NCBI GenBank assembly: GCA_011319805.1
Contig: SJRY01000194.1
Coordinates: 1 to 64,000, forward strand
From: Macrocybe gigantea
Taxonomy: Eukaryota > Basidiomycota > Agaricomycetes > Agaricales > Callistosporiaceae
Length of the DNA: 64,000 bases
Direction: 5' to 3'
The translations under genes were made by a program, and so were the position numbers. How positions within the stretch are numbered: position 1 is the stretch's first letter; every line of letters starts with the position of its first letter. The notes under the pieces are model-generated. The model was not told the DNA's origin and ran no database searches. It saw only the letters and a program-made list of their open reading frames with translations. Of the stretch, positions 1 through 12,321 are shown in pieces.

Positions 1-1
1 G

Positions 2-456
2 TACCTCTTCTCGATCGTTGCAACTGCGATGTGAGCATTTAAATATAACACAACGAGAAGAATGTTAATTCACATTTCATTAGTGTCATTCCGATTTCGG
101 TGGCTGGAGCCCATAAATTCTATGAGACATTGCTGAATTTTCTCAGTCTCATCGGCTATTGGCGAGCGCCTTTGGTGCCATCATCATTGTAGAGCATCTA
201 TTGTTCCGCGCAACGACGCGTCCACATACCCCCTGAGATATGGAACATCCCTCGTCGATTGCCATCTGGCATCCCCGCTGTCCTGGCAGGCGTTTTGTCG
301 TTCGGTTTGGTCGTCCCGTGCATGGATCAGGTATGGTTCACAGGTCCGATTGCAAAGTCGACGGGTGATATCGGTTTCGAAATGGCTTTTGTTGTCAGCG
401 GAATCTTGTATATCCCATTTAGAGCCCTAGAGATGCGGATACGCAAGTCGCTCTAA
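2..456 (+). pseudogene. NCS1 permease C-terminal fragment, frameshifted, cut by window start
   Basis: This is the C-terminal part of a fungal NCS1 (Fcy2-like purine/cytosine) permease. An exon end at 2-30, an intron at 31-83 and an exon at 84-456 match the last two exons of the complete gene at 875-2952, with the same intron position and phase (AT|T versus AT|C). Shared stretches include VVPCMDQVWFTGPIAK and the terminal IRKSL. The frame breaks near 163 (one base missing in a run read as TGGCG) and returns before 235, so two compensating indels lie between. They may be true decay or consensus errors. The 5' part lies outside the window. The family assignment is firm; whether it is a living gene is open. 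Confidence 0.8.
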
Positions 457-874
457 TGCCTATATCACGTTTTGTCTCTATTTCCGTGCAGAAATTTTGA
501 TACAGGCTGTTCCCGCGCCACTGAATCGAAGCGTAATATTGTGACCGCTGCGTCATGGGAGCAAAGGCCAAGATTGTAAGTGCACAGATTTATTACTCTC
601 TATCGAAGGACTCAAAGTAGCCCCCGCAATGTAGCCCCTGATTTGCTCGCTGCAAAAGAAACCTAAAGTTCGCGACTACCATGAAGTACCTGCCTCACAT
701 CAAGCCTGAACCTCACTGTTATCTATGTCATGCCAGAACTTTATCCAGCTTTATACCGACGAAGCTCCGTGACAGATCAACACCATTATTCGCCCATGTG
801 CCCCAATAGAGACCGTGGAAATGGCATGTCGACCTTCTTTAGACTCGAAGTTTAACGTCTTGTTCGATTCCATC
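457..874. other. Spacer between the two NCS1 copies
   Basis: No conserved coding signal was recognised here. It would hold the terminator of the upstream copy and the promoter of the downstream permease. An in-frame ATG at 821 could extend the downstream protein by 18 residues. Confidence 0.4.
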
Positions 875-2952
875 ATGTCAGGGAAGATAGACAGCGATAT
901 CGAGAAGGTCAATGACGAACTTGAGCCAAGCGACAAGACAGCGTTGGAAGAAGCGAACACAGAAAGGCATCTATTGGTGAAGCGACTTATCTCCTGGGGC
1001 GTAGAAGCAAGAGGTTCGATGCCCCTTCTTGTTCTTAGATGCTATTCCAGCAATTAATATCTCAACGCAGGCATACAACCAGTTTCAATTGAGGATCGTA
1101 CGGATAGTCAATTCCGAAAGATATTCTTCATCTGGTTTTCATGCAACATGAATCTCCTCACGTTAGTGGTTGATCTCTCAGACGCCTCCTTAACTCAGCA
1201 CATCTGTCGCAGAATCGCTCCTGGGACGCTGGGCCCGACGTCTTTCGGCCTTAACCTGCGGGACACATGCCTGATAATCCTGTTCGTCAATCTACTTTGC
1301 TGTGCGCTCCCTGCTTATCTGTACGTCCGCATCATCGTTAAAAGATAGTCATGAGATAAGAAGCTTGTCCCTGTAGATCCACGTGGGGTCCAAAGACCGG
1401 AATGCGGCAGATGATAGTCTCCAGGTACTCTTTTGGGTAGGTTTTATCCCACCCGCTTCGCTTGAACGACCTCATTTCCGCAATAGATATTATGGGGTCA
1501 TCATCCCTTGTCTCTTCAATCTAATTGTGCTGTTCGGTTTTTCTATCCTGAATGCTATCATCGGAGGTCAAGCGTTGTCGAGTGTCTCCGATCGGAATTT
1601 AAGCTATTCGTGCGCGTCTTTCTTTTTTTAAAAAAGTGCATGAAGATGTCGCTCAATGGGACGTAGGATAGGCATAGTGATTATCATCGTGGTGTCGCTG
1701 CTGGTGCGTGCGTCTATTTTCATAAATAACTACGCGACGTGACGGAACCCGTCAGACCTCTTTCTGTGGCTATTCCGTGGTAAATTGGTTCGTCCCGATC
1801 TGGCACAAAGTTATAGAATGCGCGATCCAAATGACACATTCCGCTAGGTATGAAAAGGTGGCCTGGATACCTGTTCTCTTTGCATTCGTCATCGAAGCGG
1901 GAGTAGCGGGCCGACATTTAAGGATCCTTCCTATGGAATCGTCCGCTACGGCAAAAGACGTATTCACTTTCATCTCCACTCTCGCCGGATTCATCTTGAC
2001 GTTCGCATCGTTGAGTTCGGATTTCGCCACGTATTTTAGGCCGGACGTTTCCAGGTATGGCGTTCCACTTATGATCCAGAGTTTTCGCTGATTCCCCGAC
2101 AAGTCGCAGGATATTCTTATACTCTTATGCCGGCTTCTTGATTCCAATGGCAAGTTTCTAGTAAATGGAATGGAATTGCACTCCTAAACGTCCCACAGGT
2201 ATCGTTAGAATGCCTCGGCGCTGCGCTGGCGGCGGCGGTCTCTTCGAACCCGGAGTGGGAGGAGGGCTTCTCGGGCGGCAACGTCGGTGGTCTGCTCGAG
2301 GCGACGCTTCATCCGGTGAAAGGGTTCGGCAAGTTCTTGACGGTGCTCATCAGCTTTTCCGCCACGGGCAACCTCGTCGCCAACTTTTACTCTATAACAC
2401 TGAGCCTCCAAGTCTTCATCCCCTTCCTCGTCGTGGTGCCCCGCTACCTATTCTCCATCGTCGCCACGGCCATGTAAGCCTTCCTTCCTCATTCTCACCA
2501 AAACGCAAAAAAAAAAAAGAAAAACAGCAACTTGTCTCGAAGCCTCAGCTCGCGCTCATTTTTTTTTCTTTTTCAGCGTGATTCCTATCTCGATCGTCGG
2601 GGCTCATCGGTTTTACGAGACGCTTTTGAACTTCCTGAGTTTCGTCAGCTACTGGGCTGGCGCGTTCGCCGCCATAATTTTGGTGGAGCATCTCGTCTTC
2701 AGACGCGGGGACTTTGCGACGTATCGTTTGGAAATCTGGAACGTCCCTCGTCGCTTGCCGTCGGGTGTCCCTGCCGTCGTGGCTGGTTTGTCTTCCTTTG
2801 GGCTCGTCGTTCCGTGCATGAACACGGCGTGGTACACGGGGCCGATCGCGGAAACGACTGGAGATATTGGGTTCGAGGTGGCGTTTGCCGTTGGCGGTTT
2901 GCTTTATCTGCCGTTGAGGGCTCTGGAAATCAGGTTGAGAAAGTCTCTGTAA
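875..2952 (+). CDS. NCS1 family purine/cytosine-type permease (Fcy2-like)
   Basis: A plasma-membrane nucleobase:cation symporter of the NCS1 family is predicted. My exon model is 875-1013, 1071-1161, 1213-1320, 1377-1436, 1487-1609, 1667-1703, 1756-1787, 1848-2054, 2104-2149, 2199-2473 and 2577-2952, giving 497 aa with every junction in frame. Family landmarks in order are WGVEARGIQPV (N-terminal cytosol), APGTLGPTSFGLNLRD (TM1 region), STWGPKTGMRQM, GYYGVIIPCLFN, GGQALSSVS, VAWIPVLFAF, ATYFRPDV, RIFLYSYAGFLIPM, and VVPCMNTAWYTGPIAE near the C-terminus. Length is usual for the family. The start could instead be 821. The intron at 2150-2198 is GC-AG. Substrate cannot be told from sequence. It converges tail to tail with the glycosidase gene 104 bp downstream. 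Confidence 0.88.
2150..2198 (+). other. GC-AG intron in the NCS1 permease
   Basis: The exon ends ATTCCAATG and is followed by GCAAGT. The acceptor CCCACAG precedes GTATCGTTAG. Splicing here is needed to join GFLIPM to VSLECLGAA. The +3 to +6 donor bases fit the strong consensus usual for GC donors. Confidence 0.7.
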
Positions 2953-3056
2953 CGACTGGATGCGCGGTATATTCTGATGTCTAAATTACAATGATCGGCT
3001 CGCGATATCCCCCATTATATATGCTACAAAGAGAGCCCAGATAATAACGAAATAAA

Positions 3057-4345
3057 TTAATGCGACGAGCGTCTTCTTCTTTTCCGCATCCTCTGGTGGC
3101 CAACGGGTTGCTGGCACCTGCTGGCCTGCACGCAATCTCTCCACGCTGCATACATGAGAACGACAAACGACTGGCCCTCTGGACTTCCCGAGGTCCAAGG
3201 TGCGGTATCCTTCCACGCCAGAGGGTTCACCGCGGGAGTGACGACGCCGACGTCGTGACATGGGGATTTCCATCGCTGTCGGTTCCGGCCAAAACGTCCC
3301 TGATCCCGTCCGCCCAGCTAACATACTTGTCTCCGATCTGCGGCTGCAGCAGCGAGACTCTGTATGCCACGGCGGCAAGAAGCGCGCTGCCAGACGTCTC
3401 GCCAAAGCCGAGCCCGTTCGGGTCCGCGCTGTCGTAGTAATTCCGCAACAAGCCCTCGTCCGTGGACGTCGCGATGGCGCCGTCGAGGATCTCGAGGATC
3501 CAGCTGAGGAGGTCGGACACGGCGCCGGCCTGCCAGGGCTTGTTTCGCGCGACCGGCGCTTTCATGACCGTCGCCAAGACGCGGGTCATGCCCGCCGCGG
3601 CCCATCCGTTCCCCGTCGACCACAGACCTTTGTCTTGGCTCTGGGGACCGACGATGTGCATCCACGGACCTTTTCCGGAACGCAGCACTTGGCGGTACAG
3701 CCCGCACTGCCTGACGGTTTCTTGCAGCAGGGACTCGTCGTCCTGGTCGGCGGCGTAGTACGCGAGGAACGGAGGAGCCATGTACATAAAGTCGGCCCTG
3801 TGCACGCGTGAGAGAGAGACAGGGAGAAACGCGTCAGTGATGAGTCGATGGAGAGAACGGGGCAGCTCTCACCAGAGCTCTGCAACGTTCGCGCGCTGGG
3901 ATATGGCATCGTTCGAAAACCGCGGTGCGCCGTTGATCAAATAGTCCACCGTCGCTTTCGCCGCGTCGGCATAGCGAGAGTCCGTCTTGCCCAGCATGAC
4001 GGCGGCAACGCCGAGACTCGCTGGGTCACCCACGGCGCCGCTGCCCTCTCCCAGCCTCTTTCCATTGCCCAGGTCGATGTTGTCCGCCGCATAGGACAGC
4101 GACCTGACGTCGCTCGTTCCCGCGGTCGGGACGGGGAACGGCGTCGGCCCAAAGACGGACAGCGCAGGGTTGTACAGCTCCAACAAAGCCTCTGCGGCGG
4201 TGCCGTATTCCCATGAATGCGAAGGTAACCTTTGCGCGAGCGCAGCGACCTGCTCGATCGGGAAGCCTGGCGAGATGGGAAAAGGTCGAAAAATCGCCAG
4301 AGAGGCTGAAAGCAGGCCAAGCGTGATGTTCGACATTTCTACCAT
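3057..4345 (-). CDS. Six-hairpin glycosidase-like protein (GH88/GH105-like), probably secreted
   Basis: This looks like an unsaturated uronyl/rhamnogalacturonyl hydrolase-type (alpha/alpha)6-barrel protein that would act on pectin-derived oligosaccharides; substrate is inferred from family only. Exon 1 is 3873-4345, the intron is 3798-3872 (TG|G restores Trp), and exon 2 is 3057-3797. It begins with a hydrophobic stretch (NITLGLLSASLAIF) that could be a signal peptide. Landmarks are LPSHSWEYGTAAEALLELY, GLWSTGNGWAAAGMTRVLAT, GFGETSGSALLAAVAYR, TPAVNPLAW and SPEGQSFVVLMYAAWRDC. One base is missing at about 3249-3250: the frame reading GNPHVTT must shift to reach GVVTPAVNP. Apart from this the gene looks whole, so a sequencing error is as likely as a true break. 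It ends with a basic tail and TAA. Confidence 0.65.
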
Positions 4346-5666
4346 GAACGGGCAACGGTAGGAAGACTCGATAGTGCGTAAGGACCGAGGACGAAACGAG
4401 TGTTTTTGTTCGCTCGTTTAAAGGGGGTATAGGAGGGAAGAATGGCTTGCAGAGGGGAGAGTGGTCTAGGCAAAGGAGTTAAATAGGTCGCGTAGGACCA
4501 TGCTCTTAGTTTTCGCCCCAGCCGATCACCAGATAAATCAATCGATCAAACAACATTGGATTGAGGAGGGAAACATTTTCGATTGTGAAACGGTCAGAAC
4601 GGAAGTGTGGGTGATAGGGGATGTTGACCTGAATAAGGGAAAAAAAAGCGCGTTTCATCGCGAGAGGCAATTTATCTGACGGCGATTTCTTTTTTTTCTT
4701 CTAGACTCTCGATGCTCTAACGTTTTAAAGAGACGCGTCAAAGCCTATTCAAAGTAGTATCCAAAGATGCCTTACCATAACTTGACTCGAAAGCCAGTCG
4801 GAGTGGCTGTGTTCGATGCCTGTTAACATCATAAACTTGTTTTCACACGTTCGAGACCATGACGACCAACGGCGGAACGCGTGTCAGAAAATACATATAT
4901 CGCATACGATTGATGCGTTGATCGAATAGAAGAGAGTCGTTCTCTCTAGTGCTCGGTTGAAAACCTAGATATTTTTGGCATACAACAGTGGGACTCAATG
5001 TATTCGAGTCTATGTGAAAAATGTGAAAATTTACCGCGTGATCTCCATCTTCCCCCAAGATAACCGTGCCATCTGGACATCTTGATGATTGAACATGGGC
5101 ATATATTGCTGAAATTGGATGCATCTTCTGTTATCAGCTATTTCTCGCATCCCTGCTATGTTTTTTAGATTTTCAGACGAAGCGAACTCGGATTTTCTAG
5201 GAATTACTTGATTACGTAACAGAGTTTTCAGGGTGAAAAACACCTCACGTGGAGGGCTGAAGCACGCTGACGCATTGCAGTTCCGTGCGGAACGGCGTCC
5301 GAACCCGGTGCATGATGCCATACACCCGCACTATCAGCGTTAATTGCCGTCGCCTCCAGAGTTACTGGTATCAGAACCAGTCCATTAATTACCAATAATA
5401 CAAGTACCGAGAGACGAGGAAAGGCGGTATCGAAGACAGATATCTACAAAGCTCTTTTTTCTTCTCTTTCTTTTCGTCGGCCTGAGATGTCTATGATGCA
5501 TGAAGTCTAGCCTGAAAGCAAACTTGTAAAGCAGAAAAAAGAGTGAAAAGAGCGATATCCAAACCACAAAGAGCGGATATCAGGAGAAAACAGGCCCAAG
5601 ATATGACGTGGTATGTTATGCATCGAGAATAAGACAAGAGATGGTGCAGCAGATCGTTGGGGGGCG
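4346..5666. other. Intergenic, no gene recognised
   Basis: Only short overlapping frames without family signals occur here. It should hold the promoter of the minus-strand glycosidase (an A/T-rich TATTTAA-like stretch lies near 4480 on the minus strand) and the terminator region of the DUF1275 gene. Confidence 0.4.
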
Positions 5667-6850
5667 TTATTGCCTCGTCGGCTTTCCGCCGATGAAGATC
5701 CAAGAGAGTGTGATGAGGACGCGGAAACCGACACCGACGCCGAGCGCGCTCGCCGCACCGGCTTTGCCGAGGATCGCTCTGCCGATAAATGCGCCGAGGA
5801 AAAGAGCGATGGCGGCTATGAGCCTGTGGTCGCGCGTGGTGACTCTTTGGCGCAGCTTGAAGAGCCTCGGGTCCGACATGAGCTCGACCCACACCGTCGT
5901 CAGCACGACTGCACGCGTAAGTCAAGGATCGAACGGTGGTCAGCAACGGACGACTGCTTGGTCCGAACAGGGGGGAAAAAAGACTCAACTGGTGGTCCCA
6001 AACTGCGTGTTCAGCCTCTTGCCCAAGATCCCTTGCACGCCCAAGCTGGCGCTCATGAACGCGAGCGCGACGAAGGTGAGCGCGTTCGTCCAAGCCGGGT
6101 CGCCGCGGTCGCTCGCGATGCTCGGCTGCCCGCTCTTCCAGAGCGCGACCGCTGCTGCCATCGTGAGCAGCGCTTGGAGGAACGTGCCTGCGATCAGCCA
6201 GATGCGCTTCATTGGCCCGACGTGGTCCCCCACGCGCCCGACGAACGCGCCAGCTTGGAAGGAGAGGAGGGAGCAGAGCGCTTGTTGGTCTGGTTTGTGG
6301 AAGGTCGTGTCTCGGAATCCTATGGGCCCTTCGAAGAGCCGCCCGAGGGCTAGAGCCAGCTGAGAAGCAGTGTGTGATGATCAGGTTCGAGAGGCGGAGG
6401 AGGTGGGGAGGGGCGTACCTGGGCAAAGTTGCCAGTCTGAAACCCGCACCATACGAATATAGCAGAGAATGAAATCGCATCGCTACACAGCGTTTAAGCG
6501 ACGCACGAACGACGAGAGCGAGTTCATGCTCACATGTACCCGGTCATGAAACAGTAAGCGGCCAGCGGCGCCGTCGACTGAGCGGGATCGACGTCGGACA
6601 TGAGATACGTCCACAACGACGTCCGCTGCGACAACGACACCGCCGCCTTTTCCTGTACGCCTCTCTCCTCGTCTCCGGCGGAACCGCTCCCGGCAGCGCT
6701 CATGTCGAAAGCCTTGTCAGCGGTCGCGGTGGTGGTGGATGCATGTGACTGAGCTGGGCTGTGTTTGGACCCCGGCGCAAGCGCGGCTGCTGCTGCTCCC
6801 TGTTCCGCCTCGTCCGCTGTCTGGCTTCGGTTCGTCTCTGCCGCCGCCAT
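5667..6850 (-). CDS. DUF1275 (YoaK-like) multi-pass membrane protein
   Basis: This is a fungal DUF1275 membrane protein of unknown function. The exons are 6534-6850, 6419-6482, 5990-6359 and 5667-5908, with introns of 51, 59 and 81 bp; all phases fit and give 330 aa. An Ala/Thr-rich, low-complexity cytosolic N-terminus of about 85 residues precedes the domain, which begins near LWTYLMSDVDPAQSTAPLAA. Family landmarks are IDAISFSAIFVWCGFQTGN, AGAFVGRVGDHVG, ALTFVALAFMSASLGVQGI, LNTQFGTT, VVLTTVWVELMSDP, and IAAIALFLGAFIGRAIL with a Gly/Ala-rich final helix. About six membrane segments are visible. No frameshift was found. The transported molecule, if any, is not known. Confidence 0.85.
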
Positions 6851-8763
6851 GAATGGCCTCTTTTTTTTTTTTCTGCGTTCTTGTGTAGTCCGTGCGACAG
6901 ATGGACAAGGGGTTTCAATAGTGAGGAGTGAACGAAAGGAACAAAGCGGACTATGTTCTCAGGCAGAGCTCGAGATTCACAGATTCGCGGGCGGACGAAG
7001 GAGTGGAGCGAGAAAACTTTTTTTTTCCCTTATGTACATCGCTAGGGCACACTGACTCGCGCAATCGTTGATCCTTTTTTGACAATCCAATCAACGATCA
7101 GCGCTCTGAATGGAGGTCTTGGCGAAGCCAAAAAAAAAATGTCTTGGGTTGGTCCGGGAGAGCATGCCGGGTTGGGGAATTCGGACCTCCGTCTGTGCCA
7201 TGTTCACACCCACGCTGTTTTTTTTCTTGGGGTGTTCTAACGCCGAATGTGATCTTTTCCAAGAGGATTCGGACGCTCATTGGCTTTCCGACACGCACAG
7301 CGGGGGCTTCATGATCCGAGCCTTGGTCCTGCCCAGCCGACTTGGGGTCGTCTTATAAACCGACCAAGTGCTTTTTTGCTTTCTTGTCGTTGCACGATGT
7401 TCGGTTAACATCATTCTAGGAGATTACGTCGCCAAGCTGCGTTGTATGCGTCATTTTTGCGGAGCTAACGAGACGCTTGGGCGGAGGTATGACTTCAATG
7501 CTTGGCTTATCTGCTTTTGCTTGGAGTTCGGGCGATCCTTGTCTTGCTTGTCGTACTCAGGTCCTGGCTTGCGGGTTCTTGGCTGCCCTCATCTTGACCT
7601 TCGTTTTCGGCCAGAGGAAGGGCTTTCGCTTCGGTGGTCTGGGTGGGGCTTCATAGGCCACTGTCAGCTTTAGGAGGTTTTTCATACGGTTCTTTGGAGA
7701 GCCGCATTTCAGCCAACAGGGCGTGGGCGTAATTCAGTCTACGGGGTTGATTGTCTGGTTCGCCTGTCACTGAGACACAGGTGACTACGTCGAATCTTTG
7801 CCGGTCTTCTTGGCATGTTCTAAAGTCAGTGAGGTTTGTTCGGGCAGTGATAGCTGATAGGTTCGACTATGTTCACGCTGTGCATAGGCCGCCTGGACAC
7901 TGAATGACGTCTCAGTACCCGGTCCTCACTCTTCTGGCGGTTATCAGTCCCGGTATATGCAGGGATTGCGCAAAAGGTCCGATGAATCGATGGATTTAAA
8001 TATTTCTGAACACGTCGCAAGTGCTGGATTGACTGGCCATCAACGATTTCCTCGACGTTCGTGTTTCATACTTTCCAGCTGAATCTGCCAGAGCGGAGGG
8101 CGCGTTTATACGAAGCAGCTCAATTGTCTCTGACGGCTCAGGATGTGATCCATGGAATTACGGCAGGTTGAGATTTGACAAGCAGGTGATCGACATAGAA
8201 TTCGAGCTGTTAAGACGTCCACACACTACCGTTTGCAATCCATGGACAGTTGACAGGAACTTGCTTACAAGGAAGAACAGATATGGAGCCGAGAGAGTTC
8301 AGAGAACTGTGGCTTCGGCATTGCGGATATAGTTCAAATGCTGGAGATCCTCAGACTTTCTTCTTCCATCCTATGGCCGTAATTGAATAATTTCATCTTC
8401 ACGGAAAAGTAGGTCGCTCTTCGGTAAGCCCAAAAGCGATAATTAGTGAAAAAACCTTCACCGCCAGACCATAAAAATCCAATGCACCGCCATGAGCGAG
8501 TGCGAGTGAAATAGCGATGCAGATCCAATAGAATTTGAGATGGCAATAGCAATGGATTAGCGAGCCCTAAGTTGCGCTTCCACGCACTCCGGGGTGCGCG
8601 TGTGGGTTGGACCATCGTGGACCTACATTGTTTACATAACACGCGTATTTGCATGTGACCGCGGTGCTGCTTTCCTCTTCTAGTTCAACGTTTAACTTGC
8701 TCCGTTCCATTGTTCATCGCTCTCATCTGTGGCCTCCAACCACTTATCCCGATATAAGAAACC
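6851..8763. other. Intergenic, no gene recognised
   Basis: No convincing coding frame was found. The segment 8,617-8,690 (CATTGTTTACATAACACG and following) resembles 46,985-47,040, so it marks a promoter shared by FunK1 paralogues. A short motif near 8,295-8,335 (GGCATTGCGGATAT) is also similar to 12,930-12,946. Confidence 0.4.
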
Positions 8764-11698
8764 ATGCCCAGCATGCTTTATCATTCCATTGGCTCAGTCA
8801 GCACGACTGCCACTATCTCAACGCGTCCTAAGAAACGTCGTCGGCTGTTTGTGGCAGCAACTTCAGAATCGCAACCAGACATCAGAATGGGCTCGACATC
8901 GCGTTCAGAGGTACCTATCGCGTTGGGCACGAACCACCCTTTGACGAGGCCGACAACTCCTCCTGCACTGCCCGTCAATCGTGTGTTGGAATCCATGAAG
9001 CTGACGCCCTCATCGCACAAAGCAAGCAGCGGCAGCGACTTCGCAAGCGGCGCGCCCATCAGCACGGTATCCCACGATGATATCATCGCATTTGACGACG
9101 AATTCCGAGGTTACCACAGATGTCGGACTGACCTCACCATTGATGACTTTCTGGCCGAATACGTTCTTTGCCAAGATGACCTCCTTGAGCCTCCTCCCGT
9201 TGACATAATGGACCTTTTCGTTGCCCTAACTCAACCTGCATCCGAAGATGCCATGTATGACCCATTGGTGAGTTCAAACATATTTTTAAGCCATCGTTAT
9301 TCCGATTCTGAATTTCATTTATGCCAGGTTTCCGGAATGAGGAAACTCGTCGAGGCATTCCCTCCTGAATACCAACTTCACTTTGAGAAGACGGACGGAA
9401 CGCGCTTCGTACCTGCTGTCAACTCATTCCATGTCACGTTTCCCGACGTATGCAGTGCGTTTCCTGGTGCTAGCGACAACCCGATCTGTGCGTGGGATCA
9501 GGTGGCGATTGTCTGCGAGGTAAAATGCAAACAATCGCAGGACCCTATTGATAAAGAGGGAAATTGCAAGTCGGCTTTCGAGCATCAAAGAACCCGTGTA
9601 CAATTACTGAAAAACGCTCTCAACATGCTGAAGCAACATAAAAGCTGTTTCGTCTTCGTCATAGGGATCTATGGCCCGACGTTTCGCATTTTTCGTTTTG
9701 ACCGATCCGGTGTCGTATCTTCGGTCCCGGTCAATTACGTGTCCTCACCGCAGACACTGTACCAATTTCTCTGGCGGCTTGTCCACCCTCGGAAAGCCAT
9801 ATTTGGGACCGTCTCTGGGTGGGATCCCACAATCGAACGAGTGACGGATGAAGATTTCGAGAGGATGTTCGGATTGCTGTTGAAATTCACGCCAGAGCTG
9901 GAAAGCCAACGGGAAGATATTAGGAAGCAAGCTTTCTGGATGATAGCTTGTGCAATGCGGAAGGAATCTTCAAACACATCCAGCATTGGAGGTGCGTCAC
10001 TTTTCTTATTAGGCTGATTGGTCCTACTTATTATCTCCTCATGCGTAGTGTATAATGGTGAAAGCGTTGTTATTCCTTCAGGTCATCGCCTGGCCAAAGT
10101 TCCATGTATGTTCATTCCTCTCCGATGCCTGTTTTTCTTCTTGATCAGGTCTTTTCTAGTCGCACGCGATCCCAATCAAGGGATAATCGTCAAGTGCTTC
10201 GCGTTCGAAACTCTATTTAGCTCCAATGGGCTCTTCAGTCGCGCGTCGGCTGTCTACAAAGTCATCATAGATCACGACGAGTTCCGCAAACAGATCTATG
10301 TCTTGAAGGATTCTTGGCAAGAACGGACTCGCGTCGATGAAGGTTATTATTACGAACGAATTGAGAAGCATTTACAAGACCCTCGGATTCAAAAAAAGAT
10401 CCAAGACGAGCTTGGCGATTTACTTCCGGAGTCCCACGTGTCTGGATTAACTGACTATGTTGGAACATACAATCTTTCCTTGTACGATGGTGATGGGGAG
10501 AAATACGGCCTCGTTACAAGGGCTGGCCGACTTAAACTGGTAGCCGGCAAGACATGCGATCCTTCAGACTTTGACCGCGACCGTATCAGGACATTGACTG
10601 GCTGCGTTGGCCAAAACCTGACGACTTTCGAATGTACGAAACAGTTAGTTACTGCTTTGCGTGATGTCGTGATTGGTGAGTGCCACCTGCATCATTTATC
10701 TCAACAAACTTTTACACCTATTATAGGCCTGGCTATCGCTTCTTATTGTGGAGTAATCCATCGCGATGTTAGTGTGGGCAATGTTCTGCTGCACCAGTAC
10801 AAGCCAGGTGGCTTTTTGCATGACTTCGACTATAGTTCCGTATGCATTTCTATTGCGGACCCAAATCCCGAGCTGTTCAAGGAACATATAGACCGAGAGC
10901 TGAAGGATAAAACAGTGCGTCACTTGCCCTCCCATATAGATATATCTTATGCCCTCTCAGGGAACTTGGCCCTTCATGGCGATCGGCATCTTAAACAAAG
11001 GAAAAGAGAGTCACTGTCTCCGACATGACCTGGAATCTGTCTACTGGGTCTTGATATGGTGCCTTCTCCGCCATGCGAACCACGCTCACGAGGAAGGCAA
11101 ACATGCTGCCAAGTGGCTATTTGATGATGCACTCCCTGAACATCGTCGAGGGGTCAAGGTGGCGTGGATTGTCACTGAAACCTTGCCGATTCCAGGGAAC
11201 GCCGCTCTCACTGATTTATTGGAAGATCTTCGAATTTTGGTCGAATCCAACCTAAAGGCGCCAAAAAGCAATAAGCTGGCAATGGAGCTCACTCCGCGGA
11301 AGATGTTGGAAGCTATGAACAAAGCTTTGTCCCGGACTGACTTGGATTGGCCCAGCGACGATGCGAGCATACCATACGAAACTCCACTTAGCATGACGGC
11401 ACAGGCGCAGAAGGCAATTCAACAGGAAAATCGCGAGAATCGGCGCACATCAAAGGCCCTGCGGTCTGCTCCGCAGCTTGGGGCTGGCTCGCGCAATCCT
11501 GGCAGGCGATCTAAACTCGCGCTGTCTGAGCGAGACGAGCGCAGTCCTGGTACTCCCTCCCTCCCTACCCCACCTCCAAATTTCTCGTCTAACAAACGGA
11601 AACGACCAACGCATCCTCGTTCCTCCAACAAAACAGGGCGCACATTCAACTCCTCTCCGCTCAGTATGCATGAAGAGGCTGAAGGAGAAATTGAATGA
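8764..11698 (+). CDS. FunK1-type fungal protein kinase, full length
   Basis: A FunK1 (fungal-type kinase) protein is expanded in mushrooms; its targets are unknown. The exons are 8764-9267, 9328-9991, 10049-10105, 10160-10675, 10727-10914 and 10961-11698, giving 888 aa; introns are 46-60 bp. The catalytic loop VIHRDVSVGN puts HRD at 592-594 and the metal-binding Asn at 599. The DFG equivalent is DFD at 613-615. FunK1 landmarks include IGIYGPTFRIFRFDR, QIYVLKDSW, LESVYWVLIWCLLRH and LPIPGNAALTDLL. The N-terminal ~110 residues and the C-terminal ~150 residues are basic, Ser/Pro-rich and likely disordered. An upstream acceptor at 10148 would give a stop; the one at 10159 fits and matches the paralogue. 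It lies just outside the transposon nest. Confidence 0.88.
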
Positions 11699-11907
11699 GG
11701 GCAAACTCTTTAACTCATTAGTATAAACTGTTGTATATCCCGTTTCCAGTGACAAGTCACGGACATGCGGCATGATGCATGTGCTATAAAAATAGTATAT
11801 TGTCAACCTGAAGAGGGGGTTGGCATAGGGCAATGACAAATTCCAGAGTTGGCATGGTTCATAAGGCATCTTTACTTGATATTATGCGATCCTCCATTTT
11901 GCATGAT

Positions 11908-12294
11908 TGTTACGATTTCAAGGCCAAACGTTATCTTGACGACGGACACGTGACACACCAACCACATGATAAACACATGACACAAGACGTAATGCGAGAC
12001 TCCCAAATAGCCCTGTAACAATGACACATCAGCATTCACCAGGGTACAGGGTTACAGCGCAGTACCTGAAGGATATTGAGAGGAGTGCAGTTGATCCTGA
12101 CTCATATGACCTAGAGTTAAGAGTGTTCACAGCATGAGGATAGCATGTGATATGAAATATAGCAATATATAAATATGTAGAATTTGTATGATAGAACCCA
12201 GCTTTGAGCTGGCTAATAACTAGCATCCTTCTCCCTGCCTCTTACTCTTCAAAAGACTGAGTGACTTGTGCACAGTTTTGGGTTTTGCATAGCA
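11908..12294 (-). repeat. Solo LTR, family A (older), TSD ATGAT
   Basis: This is a degenerate copy of the 414 bp LTR of Gypsy-A in the same (minus) orientation. It begins TGTTACGATTTCAAGG and ends TTTTGCATAGCA. It is flanked by perfect ATGAT at 11903-11907 and 12295-12299. No internal sequence remains, so it is the product of LTR-LTR recombination. Confidence 0.9.
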
Positions 12295-12321
12295 ATGATC
12301 CCCACATGCTTGACATAATTT

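Noticed and set aside
7098..7673. Open frames between DUF1275 and FunK1-1
   Set aside because: Short, overlapping on both strands and without family signals.
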